Shown piece by piece: positions 24,824 to 38,865 of a stretch of DNA of 64,000 nucleotides; the first letter of the stretch is position 1, and every line of letters starts with the position of its first letter. Made by a program: the position numbers and the translations under genes. The DNA is from Pyxicephalus adspersus. Its lineage: Eukaryota; Chordata; Amphibia; Anura; Pyxicephalidae. A model generated the notes under the pieces. It ran no database searches. It was not told where the DNA came from and saw nothing but the letters and a program-made list of their open reading frames with translations. The stretch lies in the NCBI RefSeq assembly GCF_032062135.1, contig NC_092859.1, positions 84,659,157 through 84,723,156 on the forward strand. The letters run 5' to 3'.

Positions 24824-26049
24824 AGTATTACAGTACAGAAAATTCTGAACTGCTAAAAGTCAGATATTACCTCTTGATAGCAGTTTACCTAAAATGTATG
24901 TGTAGCTAATCACTTATACACACTGAAACTTGAACAGAATAAACACAACTGTAGAATTACCATTGGCTCTGGGAAACATATAACCTTTGGTACCTAAAAC
25001 AACATTTCTCTGGTATGATCAGCACAGTTACAAATTTTTTCTAATTTTACCAGTCCTAATTTATTATTGTGACTTTTCTTATTGTGACAATGTCTACATT
25101 ACTAAAGATTTACCAATGAAAAGTAAAGCAAATAAATAAATCTGCCAATACAAAAAATCTGTCCGTCTGTGCCACCTAAAGATTAGTGCTTTGAAGACTT
25201 TATGGTAAATCCAGCCAGGAATAAAACCGATAAAATAGTTGCATTGCGTTTGTTTAGTTGATTATTAGTATAACATACAACCCAATATGCCTGTTTAAAA
25301 TATTATGTAGATTAAATAATCAAATCAAGCACACCACTTGTCCAACATTCAATTTCCATCCTTGTCTCATCAGACGCTGTTCACTGTCACACCCATTATT
25401 AGTCATACAGTTAACATATTGCAGGCTAAGAATTAAATGTTTCCTGTGTTGTATGAAAGGAGTCAAAGTGCAGGCTGCCATATGCTGTGTAACAATGTGG
25501 AGTGACAGTCTCAGAGAGAATTAATTCCTGAGCTTTGTGGTAAGGTAAGACGAAAGGCAATCATGTGCAGCAACTGCTGGGTGTTACACAGGCGATTCCA
25601 TGATCATGTCTTTTTTTACGTGCACTGTATAGAACATTATACTAATATAGCACAGCAGTGCTCAGATGTGCAGACATTTCATATATTAAGAGTTGATTTA
25701 CAATAATGCCATCTAATTACCATCACACTGTACCGCCACTACAAACTGCTAAAATACTAGACATTAAAAAAAATTAAAGTGTTTACAAAGCTTTAGGTCA
25801 AAGTATCTTGCTAAGGATTTATAGCATTTACATTCCTTATTTTTCTTATATGGCAGTGGTTTAATAGCATTGTTGGCCCTTGAAAGGAAATGAGTGCAAC
25901 TCTCCACCAGAAAGTAGAGAGACTTCTTACATGCTCTTATCGTGGTGGCTTCAAAGTCTGAATCAATACTGCTTTCTTAGCAAGTGAGATCCTGCATGGT
26001 TTTAACTAACTATATAGTCAGTTCCAAGCAGGTGATATTGATTTGCAAA

Positions 26050-26926
26050 CAGTTGCAAATATGAAGAAGTTTAGGGACTGTGAGATTGTTGCCAACTTAC
26101 CCCAATATAGCAAGAGGAAACACCCACAATGGGTAGAATGATATAAAATGAAAAAAGCCAAGAACAACTTCCAAAGAAATACAAGTCAGACCATCAATGT
26201 CCGATTGGACCATCCATCACATACTTAGGACACTGGGCTCCATGAAAGAGGAACTCCACTGTTGAAAAAAAAAAAAACAGAAACAGAATATGCATATCAT
26301 CAAGCCACAGTGCTTTTAGGAGACTATTCTTTAGACAGATAGAGCTGATGCAAAGTTTGTCTATGTCTACAAATGAAAAAAAAAGGTTTTCAAAGGGAAA
26401 ACTCCCCATATTATCTGTGAAACATGAAGGAGACTCATATTTTGGGGTTAATTCCCTGCAAATTGTCTGTGCAGGGAATATTATCAGTTGCAAGTCATGA
26501 ATCCCACAACAGAATGATAATCCAAAACACACAGCTTAATGCACCCAAAACTCACGAAGAACAACATACTGAACTGTTCTAAAGTGCTCTTCAATGACCC
26601 CTGATTTGACCCTTTTGCAGAAGGCACCCTACAAAACCTGATAAAGCTGTAGGCCAAATTACATGTTGACAGTTGCAGAGTCTCTTTGAGAGCTACTTGT
26701 TTACAGTCACTACATGTTTCTATACATTGTTTAACACTGTTATATTTTTATCCATGGCATTTTCATTTGTGCTATAATTTTTAAATATTTTATTAGATAT
26801 ATTTTGTTTCACACAGAACAAACATCAATGGGTGGCAATCGCTTTGATCCGCTTCAAATGATTTCAGAGACAGTTGTGGGTTATTCTTTCTTTGTAGAGG
26901 GGTATCAATAAATTTGTCCATGTCTA
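26050..26926 (+). mobile_element. Tc1-like transposon relic 1
   Basis: Decayed Tc1/mariner transposase sequence: GTGAAACATGAAGGAGACTC then ATATTTTGGGG (the Met-Phe-Trp-Gly region), AATGATAATCCAAAACACAC (the Asp-Asn-Asp-Pro-Lys-His region of the DDE centre), and a terminal GGGTATCAATAAATTTGTCC. Frames are broken throughout and no ORF survives. The left end is not well defined. Confidence 0.75.
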
Positions 26927-27372
26927 TAGACACTCTCCTGACTAAAGTACACATTATCTCAATATCTGCTGGTTATCGAGTAGTCCCTATTTTTTAACAA
27001 CTTTTTTTTTTTAAGTTCTTTTTTAAAATAGCGATAAACAAATTGTTAGCACTCTATGCAGAAAACTTTTGGAAAAGTGGTTGTGCAGAGGTGTAAATCA
27101 GTTTAGTAATTAAAGCATTTTTTAGAGGTGCAACAATTGTGGTATATGTGTACTGTGTGTGGAGTGAGAAGGTTTAGGTTATATTTAACCATACACCTTT
27201 AGCATGCACCCAGTATTTGCCACAAGATGCTATACCCAAGGATGTCCTCAAGTCTTTGGCAATCCTATCTGTACTCCTGGCTTGCAGATGCCCTCAGCCT
27301 GAACAAATAAATCTAATGCAACCACCAGGCTGGTAAGCTGCAATATATAAAATGTTAGTACTTAGGTGTAGA

Positions 27373-28682
27373 TATACAGTATCTGTTAATAGTTTGAAAC
27401 TATGGAACACATTTAGAATTTGGGTTTAAACCAGAAAGTGTTTTATATTTTAGATTCTTCAAAGTAGCCACCATTTGTCTTGATAACGGTTTTGCACTAT
27501 TATGGCATTCTCTCGGATTTATGAGGTAGCCACCTGGAATGGTTTTTTTGTTACCAGGTGTGCCTTTTCAAGAATTAGTTTCTGGAATGTCTTGCCTTCT
27601 TAATATGTTTGGGTTGTGCAGAGGTAAGGTTGGTACACAGTTCTATACAATGAATAGCCTTAATTGACAACTGTGCTACTTCATAATATGGCATGAACTC
27701 AAATAAGTAAAGATGAGCGACACTCAATTTAAGACATGAAGCTCAATCAGTTCAGAAAATTTCATAAACCCAAAACAAATGTGCTAGAACGTATAGTTGT
27801 GAAAACCATCAAACAATATGAGGAAACAGTTTCCCTTGAGGACTGCCCCAGGAAAGCATGATCAAGAACTACCTCTGCTGCAGAGGAAAAATGTATTAGA
27901 GTTACCAGTTTCAGAAACCACACATTACCATCACCTCGGATTAGAGCCCACAATAATGCTTCACAGAGTTCAATTAGCAGGCATATCTCCTCAGTAACTG
28001 TTCAGAAAATATTGTGTGGGCCATAAAACACAAGGAATAAAAATTATAGATCAGTGGAAATCTGCACTTTGGTCTGAGAAGTCCAAATTTGATATCTTGG
28101 TTCCACCTGCCATGTCATTGTAAGATACAGAAAACGTGAACAAATTATTCATACATGTGTGGCTCCCAACAAGATGCATGAAGGAGGAGACGCAATGGTT
28201 AGCGGGTACTTTGCTGGGACACTGTTGGTGATCTATTTAAAAATCAAGGCACACTTAACCAGCATAGCTACCACAGCATTCTACAGCAACGTCCATCCAA
28301 TATGCGTTTAGTGAAACCATCATTTGTTTTTTTTAACAAGACAATGATCCCAAACACACCTTCAGGCTATGTATGGGTTATTTGGCCAAGATGTAAAGTG
28401 ACAGAATGCTGCGTCAGATGACCTGGCCTCTTCAATCCCAAACTTATTCCCAGAGATGGTTTGGGATAAGTTGCACAGTAAAGGCAAAGCAGCCAACAAT
28501 TGCTCAGCAATTCTGGGAACTCCTTCAAGACTGTTAATCTGATTTGAAATTCATTCCAGGCAACTACCTCTAGAAAGTGATCAGAGAATGCCAATAGTGG
28601 GTTGTCATCAAAGCAATGTGGAAAATAAGAAAAATAAAGAAAAACACTGAATGAGGCGTGTCCAAATTTGTGACTAGTACTG
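27373..28682 (+). mobile_element. Tc1-like transposon relic 2 (near full length)
   Basis: The order of blocks is that of a complete Tc1 element: a diverged left end, TTCTTCAAAGTAGCCACC, the helix-turn-helix region with AAACCATCAAACAATATGAG, CCTCTGCTGCAGAGGA, AACAAGACAATGATCCCAAA at the second catalytic Asp, and the right terminus GTGTCCAAATTTGTGACTAG then TACTG. About 1.3 kb is the normal length. Many stops and indels mean no product. Confidence 0.88.
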
Positions 28683-31600
28683 AATTTTTTTATGTGATAA
28701 TTTTGGAGAAGAGACAGGAGGGGAGGATATTTTATTTTGTTGTTACATAATTTCTTTTCAACTTTTATAGGATCTCTAGATAGCTCTAGTTGCAAAATTG
28801 GTCCTAAATATTCAGATGTACTAGCTCTGTGACAAACTACTTAAGCATTTCAGAAAGAGTAATTGTGGCCATTGATACAAAAGGTGTTTTGTGAGGTACA
28901 TGGATTTATTAAGATTGTAGAGAAGGAATACAGTGTTGATATGTCGAAGTATTTGAATTGATGGAGTTGGGGGCAATGGATCTGTCCTGGAAATTGTCAT
29001 CATTTAGGAAAACAGCAGTTGTCGTGTGCGAAACTATTTGTATAGGGAGTCTGTCATGGGTCCTCTAGTTTATGAGAATAAAAACAGAGCAGAAATATTC
29101 TGGGAAAAATCCTTCATGAGGTTTTGGGAACTTGACTAGTCAGTGGATTTATGATCATTACTTGGAGTAACAGTATGCCGAATTAGAAATTGTAAATTGT
29201 GTCTGGATTGGAATTTCTTCCAGAAGATCCTGTTTATCTGTCACCAGAGAAATGTAAATACCAAAGGCTTCATTTACCCAAACAAATGAACCTTTTCATA
29301 TGGATTTAACCTCTGAGAAAATGTTTCATAGAGGCAAGAAAATGCTGGCTCAAAGTTGTCAATGGGAAAATGAGCAATTCTACATGAGAAATTGCATGAG
29401 CGTTTCTGTAACATTATTTTAGTGTTGCTGTGATTGGGTGGTAAAAAACACTCTAGCAGCGGTAAACAGACTGTAAAATGCAATAATTGTTTCTAAAAAT
29501 AAATTGAGAAAATGGTGATGTTTCTGCCAGTGTTGCAGCTGAAAGACAAGTTACAGCCTAAGGCTACATGGAGCAGTGAAGGACTGGCTAGCTAGCAACT
29601 TTGTCACCCCCTTAATCCCTATTATCCATAGTGGCATGAATTTGCATTCATTCAGTGGGTAAGTACTTGCCACTTGGAATAGGAAAAAACGCAGTAAATA
29701 TATATAAAATACTACAAATATGGTACAAGAATTTTATTATTACTCAGGTATGCCACTAAATAAGACCTATTATCTTCTACCATAGCACAGAATAGGGTTT
29801 GCGAAGGAAGGAAAACTTTTTGGACTAGGTCTTGCAAACTTTCTTGTCCAATTTAAAAGATCATATGAGAGCACTAATACACTCTATAGTGATGTATGTG
29901 GTTTTGTGGGCCAGCAAACAGAATTTGGTCATAACTTTGCAACAGAACCATATTTTTACTACCACTGATCACCAGAAACATTTTGTGAAATACTTGTATT
30001 GTGCTGAATCGACCAATGCATTTATCTGTGCTTGCTTACCAAGATGGCCCCCAATTTTTACCGCAATGATTGCTGAAGTGATGAAAAGTAAAAAATAATG
30101 GGTAGATTATAGGTTATCTCAGTTCATTATTTATTTTTTTATTGTCTTGGGGTGGGGAAAGGGGACTTCTGAAGATTATAGATAAAGAAAATTTTCAGTA
30201 CACTTATTTTTGTATATTATTGCAAAGTTTTAATAAAGATTTAAGTAAGAAAAAATAGACATATATTTTTAAAAGAAATCTTTTGAGTCTTCAGGAAACC
30301 CCTGCTACAAATACTATATCCACAATTCACAGTATATCAGTATGGTGGTCATTGGGAATGCCTCTAATTACTGGCCATTGGAAAGAATGTCACTTTTACA
30401 AATAGCCCAAAAAAGATAATTGGTATCAGGCAGAAACTACTCATTGCTCAAGGAACCCACTAGCAACCTATGGAAGAACCCTGGTTCAAAAAATTGATCT
30501 ATCCTATGTTGTTGAACAAAAACAGAACAGAGAGAAAAAAAAAAGAGAGAAGGCATCACCAAATGTATTCTGCTTTCCACAAGTTGCTTTTTTATATCAC
30601 AAAAGATGAAGACAGACCTGCTGAGCCCAAACTCACATGGGTGTCATTCACGCAGTTTGTAATCTCTAGGAATTACATTGGTGTGTTGCATAAAAATTAA
30701 TTATGGATCCTAGCTCTGAGGATAGTTTATCCAATAGATATGTAGGCCAATGCCTTCATTGTCCAGACTCCTTTTTTGTAGTTACAATGTAGACAAAGCC
30801 TGAATAAAAAAAATAAAAAAAACACACAAATGTTTAGCTTGACCTGGGCCTACAACTGCAGCGCTTTAAGAACAAGAAAATAAAATTTTGTGGTAAAATG
30901 AGCAAAAGTTGCTTGCTTTCATTGGAAATATTAAAAGGTAGTATATGCTCATAAGGCGGTCTTCTTTTAAGCATAATCACTTTCTATTTTGTATTAATTT
31001 AAAAGAATTAAAACCCTTAAAACAGGTCAGCAAATTTGCATTTTTCAACATCAAAAAGACAAGTTGTCATTTTTTTTTTGCTCCAAATCATTTAGCCTGA
31101 AAATCACAGAACAGAAAATAAGATTTTACCACGACAATGCCAATATAGTGCATTGCCATCCTCTCAGCATAAAGATTTTGAGGAACTAAAGTTTGCAGAT
31201 TTAGGATAGCAACTGTATTGGGCTGTGGTATAATATTGTCCAAAGTTCCCACGCACCTCATAATGCCCTGTAAATACCTGAAATACTTGACATCACATCA
31301 CAGTCGGTCTATGCATTAGTTATTCTACTTATTAAGAAAACTGTTACATGGAAAATGTATTGTCACTAGTGAGCAACAGCAGTTAGGTATTTGCCTGAGG
31401 TCAAGTGACATGGTACATTTGGTCCAGGGAGGTCAAACTAGTAAGTTTTAGCTTGAGTAAATATATACATTATTTTTATGATTGTGTGTATAATATATTT
31501 CCTGTGACCCTTACCAGGCCCCATTTGCTCCTGCAATATTATCTCATGTGTAGGATGAGATGCGAGTTTCTTTAATTGCATTCTAGTAACAAAGACAATG

Positions 31601-33369
31601 AAGATGCAGTGCAGCCTTTTTGTTTAGACTTCTTCCTGACTCATGTGAACAAGGCACATTGTCAAATTGTGAAGCGTATAGTTAGCTTTATCTGCTACCT
31701 TTTCTTCCTTGATTAATCTACAAAACCAACACAAAAACAGAGATAAATGGAAAGGGGTGGGGGTGTTTCAGTACCACTTCCGACCTCCTTCTTACCATTC
31801 TTTATATAATCATACAGCCATGAAGTCAGGTCACCAATGTATGGGGAACTGACCCATTAAACCCATATGATCAGAATGACAGCCAGAAACTATTCCAGAA
31901 AAGAAAAATAAATGTTAACAGAGGACCTAATCCTTCCCACTTATCTAAAATCAATAAAAGGAATGGACAAAAAGTTCTATCACAAAGACATTTTGCTTGT
32001 ACAGAATTGAGCATCACAATGTTCAACTATATATAATTGTTATATCTATTGGATTGAAAAATCACAAGTTTTCAGCATGCCTGTTCATAAACAGAACCTA
32101 CGTTTTCAATGTTATAAACTGTGTAAATGCACTTACACACACATGCTGGGTATGGGTTTTGCATTGGAATGAAATGGGATCACAGTATACATGCACTGGA
32201 GGAATCAAATCACATCATCTTGTGAATGCAAGTGGCACCAAGCAGGCCAACCAATTGTTTTTGTGAGTTTGGGGACAAGCTTATGGCTTTGAAAGGACAG
32301 TTGGTGGACAGTTTAAAAGTATTGGCTTAGAAGCAGGCACCACAAAATTCTTGGTATTACCCCAACCAATTTTGTTCTCTCCAGTGAAATAGGCTTGTTA
32401 TCTATGAGCTGTACTTCTCCAACTTTTGGGATAAGCTTCATCTACTTATTACCCTACTATCTACCCATGGTAAACCCATGGCAACACAGGTAAGTGTTGT
32501 CAAGGTAGTAAAAAGGATAAGAAGGGACCTAGAGGTGCCCACTCCTAGACAGTCTTTTTGGTTTTACATTTCTGTAAAGGCACATTCATGCACCTGAAAA
32601 TCTCCAGTTAACCTCAATAATTTAATAAGGACACAATGTATTTGACATATATTCAGAACAGTGAAGAGTTTTATATTTAGCAACACTCAGCTGAAAATCA
32701 TCATAACCTACGTATTTGCAATAATCAGATCATGATTTTATTTTACATATCCCTAGAGTAAAGACATTTTGACATACTAAATTCTGATCTACATTTACTC
32801 CTTGAGGTTACATATCCTAATATAAAATAATTTTTGACAAGAACATCTCAATGAGGTTTAAAGTAATCATCAGCATTTTTTTTTAAATACATAGATCTAC
32901 AACAGTGATGACACCCCCTCATGTCATTTTATCACCTTCCTTTTTCCTGTGCATGGCTAGGCCAGCACTAATTGTTTTACTTTTATTTCTATGATTAGGT
33001 TTGGAAATATTGAAAATAATTAAAGGCTCGTTCCCACTAGTGTTTTACTGCTTGCAAAAAGCATACAGCATGAGAGACTTTTATCCAAGGCTGCCATGAA
33101 TAGGACACATTTTCAGATGCCCTCAATATTATGCAAACTTAGAATATGGGATGCTGGAGAGGTGGGGTTACCACCTGTGCCAAATGCGCCCACACCTTTT
33201 TATTCCATTCCTAACACCCCCCTTCCCTTTCACTTTTTATTTATTTTTCACTTGCCATCAGATATGCATTGTTCATAAATTCCATCCTCATAATGGGTTA
33301 ATTATTATGTTTGTCATTGACTTTACAGTAGTGCTTGTCATGGAAAAAAGTTTCCTGTAAATAAAAAAA

Positions 33370-34315
33370 AAGAAAACAAGAGCTACATCTCAGACTACAC
33401 TACAGGCCTCAGTTAGGATGTGAAATATTAAGATTCATAACAGTACAATTCGAAAAAAGATTGAACAACTATGACTTGTTTGGAAGGGTTGCCAGGAAAA
33501 AGCAAACAAACCCCTCAGATCAACTGTAACACATGACGATGGTGGGGTGATGGTTTGGACTTGTTTTGCAACTACAGTACCTGGAAACCTTTCAGTCATT
33601 AAGTTAAACAAGAACTTCTCCCTGTATACCAAAGTATTTTAGAGTCAAATGTGAGGCCATCTGTTCTACAGCTAAAGCCTGTTCAAACTTAGGTCATGCA
33701 ACAGGACAAGCACATCAGCAAATCTATAATAAAATGGCTGAAAAATAAAGGTAATCGAGGTGTTGCAATGGCCCAGTCAAAGCCCAGATCTCAACCTGAC
33801 CAAAATACTGTGATAGAAGCTTAAGGGAGCTGTGCATAAACAAATGAGTCCAAACCTCAAATAACTGAAGCAATGTTGTAAAGCAGAGAAAAATTGTGGT
33901 GGTCCGCAGCTCTGGCTGGTGGGCGCTCCGCGGGGTCAGGAAAAGGACCCCGCTGGGGGGCGCACCGGCTAGAGCTGCAGACCATGTCCCCTGTATGGAT
34001 CGCAGGGGTGGGCGTGTTGTGTCTCTGGACCTGCGATGGTACAGTGGGTGGGTTCTGGAATGATGTTACTACGGGGGTTTCTTCCCCTTTGAGTAACACA
34101 CGATTCCCTTCAGTTGCGCAGTCCGGAGTCTGTGGAATTAGTGGTCCGTGACAACCAAAAGGTTGGCGCCCACTGTTGTAAAGAAAAGCAGGCCACATTG
34201 CCTTAAAAATGATGTGAGACACTGATAAATTCATAAAGAAAACACTTCCGTTATTGCTGCTAAAGGTCATTCTACAAGCAATTGAATCATGGTATATATT
34301 TGGGTTTTCAAACGT
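33370..34315 (+). mobile_element. Tc1-like transposon relic 3, interrupted by a hAT element
   Basis: Left part: GAAAAAAGATTGAACAACTA, TGTTTGGAAGGGTTGCCAGG and GGCCCAGTCAAAGCCCAGAT. The right part resumes after 34183 with GTGAGACACTGATAAATTCA and ATTGCTGCTAAAGGTCATTC. The split is exactly at a hAT insertion. The transposase is non-functional and the far left end is missing. Confidence 0.85.
33884..34175. mobile_element. hAT-type miniature element nested in Tc1 relic (family D, copy 2)
   Basis: Bounded by identical 8-bp copies of TTGTAAAG at 33876-33883 and 34176-34183. The right end GGTTGGCGCCCACTG matches the family; the left end begins CAGAG and is degraded. The interior is GC-rich (GGTGGTCCGCAGCTCTGGCT) and is inverted relative to 23138-23390. 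Confidence 0.92.
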
Positions 34316-35164
34316 AGGTTCAATTTTTTTGCAACAAAGAAAAGGCCTTAGCAGACAATCAGAAATGATCTTTGACACAGCTAAGGTGAGCTAACTGGGT
34401 ACCATGTCCTTTTTTGTTTGCTTCTTGTCCATCTTAGGCTGTTGAGGATATTCATCAGCTTTGCTGCATAGCGAGTTAGTGCAAACCCAAAACAGGAACA
34501 TAATTTCTCTATTTTTAAAGTACCTAGAGACCCATACAAAGGTAAGCATGGATTCAGAATAGACTGGAAGCACATAAGGTTAGGACTTCTAGTCAATCTG
34601 TGCAGGGCACTTAGAGCCGTGTTCTCCAGTATCACTTGTTGTTGGGTATCATACCCAGTGTAGTTTAATTGCCATTTGTATTCTTACTAGACTCTTTTTT
34701 GCTAAAAATTGCCAAAGGCCAGATTGTTCATTGGGTTATATTACATATAAGGTTATATTATGTAGGATTATCCTTATTTATCCAGCTGACACAGCACAGC
34801 ATTTACTTGATAAGTGAACCATTGACTTTCAATGCATGACATCATTAGGGGAAACACGTACCAGAACCAGCTGCAGGGTAATTATAAAAATCACATAGAG
34901 GAAACCAATATTTGTGTTGCCTTTAGCAGTCAGCCAGGCTTTTTAATGTATGTTGGAACTGTGTGACATGAGACAGATTGTGAATGAATTCTGGAGTGCG
35001 AACAGAAAGATACAACACAAATGTAAACATGAAAGCAAATGAATCCTTGGATAGAAAATACTTGAAGCTGTAACTGATCAAGTAAAAAGTATAAGAACTG
35101 CTATAAAGCCATTTTTTCCTATTTGGATAAAGAGGTGAGGGATTTTATTGCAGTCTATGATCCC

Positions 35165-35500
35165 ACTTAAAGTGTACTTAAACTCACAATTTTCACTTTA
35201 CAAAAAAGGGTAGATAACCCCTTTTTTTTTTGTTTATTTTAAATGCAAAACCCTTTTTTTAAAAAACAAAAAAGGCGCATACCAGAGCCTTTTTGCACAC
35301 ATGCGCAGTAAGATCGGCAATTTTTTTTCCATCCTACGTCACCCCATCTCGCCCTGGGTTTGGATGATATAGGAAGAAGAACAGGAAGTAGAAGTGAAGA
35401 TGGCGGCATCCGGGAGGACGCGGGACCCGATGCAGGACACCCCCGAAGAACGCCTTGCGGGATTGAAGGAAAGTGGATTTTTTTATCATTTTGGGTTTCT
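35165..35500 (+). mobile_element. Interspersed DNA element (family E, copy 1)
   Basis: Begins TTAAAGTGTACTTAAACTCA. The core CATGCGCAGTAAGATCGGCA, CTACGTCACC, GGAAGAAGAACAGGAAG and TTGCGGGATTGAAGG recurs at 46600-46910. The TTAA-rich end suggests a piggyBac-like target (inference only). The right terminus is not recognisable. Confidence 0.7.
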
Positions 35501-36644
35501 CTAACATTCTAGAGACAAGATGTTTATTAGTGGGACTTGTAGTTCTACAAAGTTTTTTTTTAATTTTAACATTTATTCAACATATAGAAGAGTTAGAGAT
35601 AGATATATAACATAACCATACCAAGTCCAGTTTGCTGCACACTTTAAACAAATTCTCCATTTGGTATGCCATGATTCATGCACCAATTTTATCCCCCAGC
35701 TTGGTTCTACTTCTCTTTATATGTTTCCAGGTATGGCAATGACAAAGCATGGGGTCAGATCACAAGAAGGTCAGTAATGGCAGCCTCTGGGTATCTCTCA
35801 GACCCAAAGCTTAGTGAACATAATTCCCTTCACACTAATGTTCATCATCTGAAATCTATGTGCTCTTAGATCTGATGATCTTCTATTGTGATAAGCTGTC
35901 CCTAGCTCCATCCCAATATCTTCTCTATGTTTGCAATATTTCCTCAAACAGCTCCATTTTCACACGCACAATATCACATTTCATTCCCCTCACAGGGGTG
36001 AAAACCAATATTCACATTTCTGTGATATACATTTCCTTTTGCTTGAAAACAAACTTGAAAAAGATTCCACACAGGCAATCTGTATGTAAAAACATGGACA
36101 AAAGCAAAATGCATATAATAATATTGATAAATGTGAAGAAAAAAAACTCATCAGGAATCAAACATCAGGTTTAAATTATCTTCCAGTATATAAATATGTC
36201 AAACTGCTATGGATGGTAAAAAATATTCTATAATTTAATATATAACAATGGTTTTTATATACCGGAAATAAGTCCTGTCTGTAATACTTTTATATCCGCA
36301 CCGATAGTGACATAGTATTGAAGAAATGGGCAGACATATACAGAAACCTTTAACCTGAAAAGGTAGTGCAAATTAAAGATGTATCATAGACCATACTTTA
36401 ATGTTGTTGCGAGTGCACTAACACAGCTACAATTACTTTAAACATGATCTAAAAATATGAACAGTGAAACCTAAAACCAAATACCACACAAAGGGCCTGT
36501 GGTAATGCCACAAGCAGACATAGAAGTTGTGTTCTCATAGATGGAGCAGCCATTGTGTTGTTCTACTGCCACCTGCTGGCCGTTACAAATACCACAATAC
36601 ACTCACCTCAGACTGTAAAAAGAGCTGTGAAATATTCATTTGGT

Positions 36645-36835
36645 ATTATTACTACACAGTATTTATATAGCACCACCATATTACGCAGCGCAGTACAAAG
36701 ACCATAGTCATGTCACTAACTGTCCCTCAAAAGGTCTCACAATCTAAAGTCCCTACCTCAGTCATTTGTCTTTAATATAGTCTAAGGCAAATTTTGGGGA
36801 AAAGCCAAATAACCTAACTGCATGTTTTTGGAATT
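36645..36835 (+). repeat. Interspersed repeat (family F, copy 1)
   Basis: Contains GTATTTATATAGCACCACCA then ATTACGCAGCGCAGTACAAAG, a motif repeated in reverse orientation at 48750-48812. It is recognised from recall as a widespread frog dispersed repeat. Class uncertain. Confidence 0.6.
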
Positions 36836-36886
36836 CATTTTCATGTTTGTAAGACATTAGTAAAGTACTCTGAATAAGCACCTTTA

Positions 36887-36888
<2 letters not shown>

Positions 36889-36938
<50 letters not shown>
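36889..36938. repeat. (AT)n microsatellite
   Basis: About 25 uninterrupted AT dinucleotides. Confidence 0.95.
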
Positions 36939-36941
<3 letters not shown>

Positions 36942-37644
36942 CTTCTGTTAATTTGCAGCCATGTCAGCCAAGGGCCTCAGTGAGGGTTCAGGGGTTCAGG
37001 TAATGGCACATAGATAAATTACCACAAATGGGGTAATGTAAACATTCACAGCCATATAGAAATGCATTTAGGTTAAATACTCACCTTTATAGAAGTTCTA
37101 CTTGAGCAATGTAAGAAAATAACATCTTGTGTGAGTTGCAGCCTTTCCCCCATACCTTTCCTTTGTAATCAGCATGGTCTGCAGTTCACCTCAGGTGCAG
37201 CCTCACCTCATTACCCACTGCAGAAATTTGCACCAGCTGAACATCAGAAGTATAAGGCAGCGCCTCATGAAACAAATGCACTTGCTTGTCTAAGTGGCAG
37301 AATTTCTATGCAGAGTGGTTCATTACTACATCAGCCAGTACAGATTGTAACAAGAATGCACATTTTTCTGCTGGCCTTAACAAGTTGCTGCTATTAGCTC
37401 CATGGGTGACCTGTAGATGTTAACAGGTGTCTCATACACAGGTACATATTTGCCTGTGCTGATTGTATACAAACATCCTTTTTGTGGATGGACAACTCAG
37501 AATGGAGTACTCTTGTAAGGTAATATATATCAATGTACAATATAAAGGTATTGTGGGCATATGGGTAGAAACAGGGGGATAGGGGCCAGGTCCCAAGTAT
37601 GATAGTGAAAAATACTGTAAAACAGTGTGGGACTGTTTTTATTT

Positions 37645-37965
37645 CAGGATGAGCACAGATGATCGAAGCATTGCAGAAGTTAGAGAGTTTGTGGTACTTT
37701 CAGAATAGAACTTCGTGATTGATTCTCGATCATGAAGTTCTATTCTGAAATTCTGACAGTTTCATCCAGTTCCTTGTAATTGTTTGCTTTGCTGCTAATT
37801 CAACAAAATTCACTAGTTTTTGTTGTGGCTTGGTCAGGATCTCAGTTTTTGCAAGTAGGACTATTCCTTTGAACATTTGAAAAGAGTTTGGAAACTGAAT
37901 ATATAGGACCAGCAATAAGCATTTCCACTAAAAATTGCCCTCATAATTTGCTCTGCTCATTTCAG
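37645..37965. mobile_element. Possible miniature element containing a 22-bp hairpin
   Basis: A block bounded by ATGAGCA on the left and TGCTCAT on the right encloses the hairpin at 37698-37750 and a non-coding body. The terminal match is short, so the element call is tentative. Confidence 0.35.
37698..37750. repeat. 22-bp near-perfect hairpin
   Basis: The arm TTTCAGAATAGAACTTCGTG plus AT pairs with 37729-37750 around a 9-base loop, with only one G-T wobble. Pairing stops abruptly outside the arms. Confidence 0.85.
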
Positions 37966-38865
37966 TAGTTTGAATTACTGATCTAAAACAAGTATACAAA
38001 ACTTACAAAAACTGAGCTAGATTTCCCTATCTGAATCTTTTTCTTATTCACCGACTCAAGTACTGATGCTAAAGGGTCAGTATGGGTGCCACATTTTTAT
38101 ATGATCCATAGTTCTCTTAGAACACGTTCTTTTCAATATCATCGGATTCATTTGAGTATGACCCAGGAAATGTTGGGAATTTAAAACTTCCCTACGTTTC
38201 CAGGATTCACCGAGAATGTTCTGCACGTTGAACACAGAGGTGTTGTGTACCACCTGCAAAGCCAATTCAGATGCATGAAGTGCATGAAGAATGTTTAAAT
38301 CCCCCTCATCTCCCTTCCAGAATAAAGGAGCATTGCTTAATTGTACATTACATGTGTCAATGCATTTATAGAAAATCACTATGTTAAAAAAGCATGAAAT
38401 GCAAAAATTAGCTGTTTTAGTGGTTCTTAAAAAAAAATGCACCTACGACGGCATCAAACTTAAAAAGACCTTTGCAGTGTTTTCATCCTAAAGTGTTAGA
38501 AGCTGTAAATAGGAAGGCAGTAACAAAAACCCCTTAATTTGCTTCAGGACTAAAAAAGGGGTTTAGAAAACTACTGGTCAAACACAACTCCCAAAATTCT
38601 TTACATCTGACAAAGTTACTAAAAGAATGAAAACAGAAACATTTAAAAACCCACATCATTCAAATGGCAGTAAAGAATAATGTACAACAATCCTTTTTTT
38701 ACAGGCCTAAAATAGGAAATGGCTAAAATTTAAAATTTTGGTAATTTTGTACTAATTTTTACTACCTGTACTGGAATTTTTGGTTGTACTGGAAAGGAAG
38801 CCATTTTGGATCCAATAAAAGCTAAGGGAGCACTTACATGATGATAAAGTGTTTGCTTGAACTAA

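Noticed and set aside
28367..28795. 142-codon minus-strand ORF
   Set aside because: Antisense shadow of the Tc1 relic at 27.4-28.7 kb.
38077..38442. 121-codon minus-strand ORF
   Set aside because: No recognisable domain, no splice context and AT-rich composition like the surroundings. I cannot support a gene.
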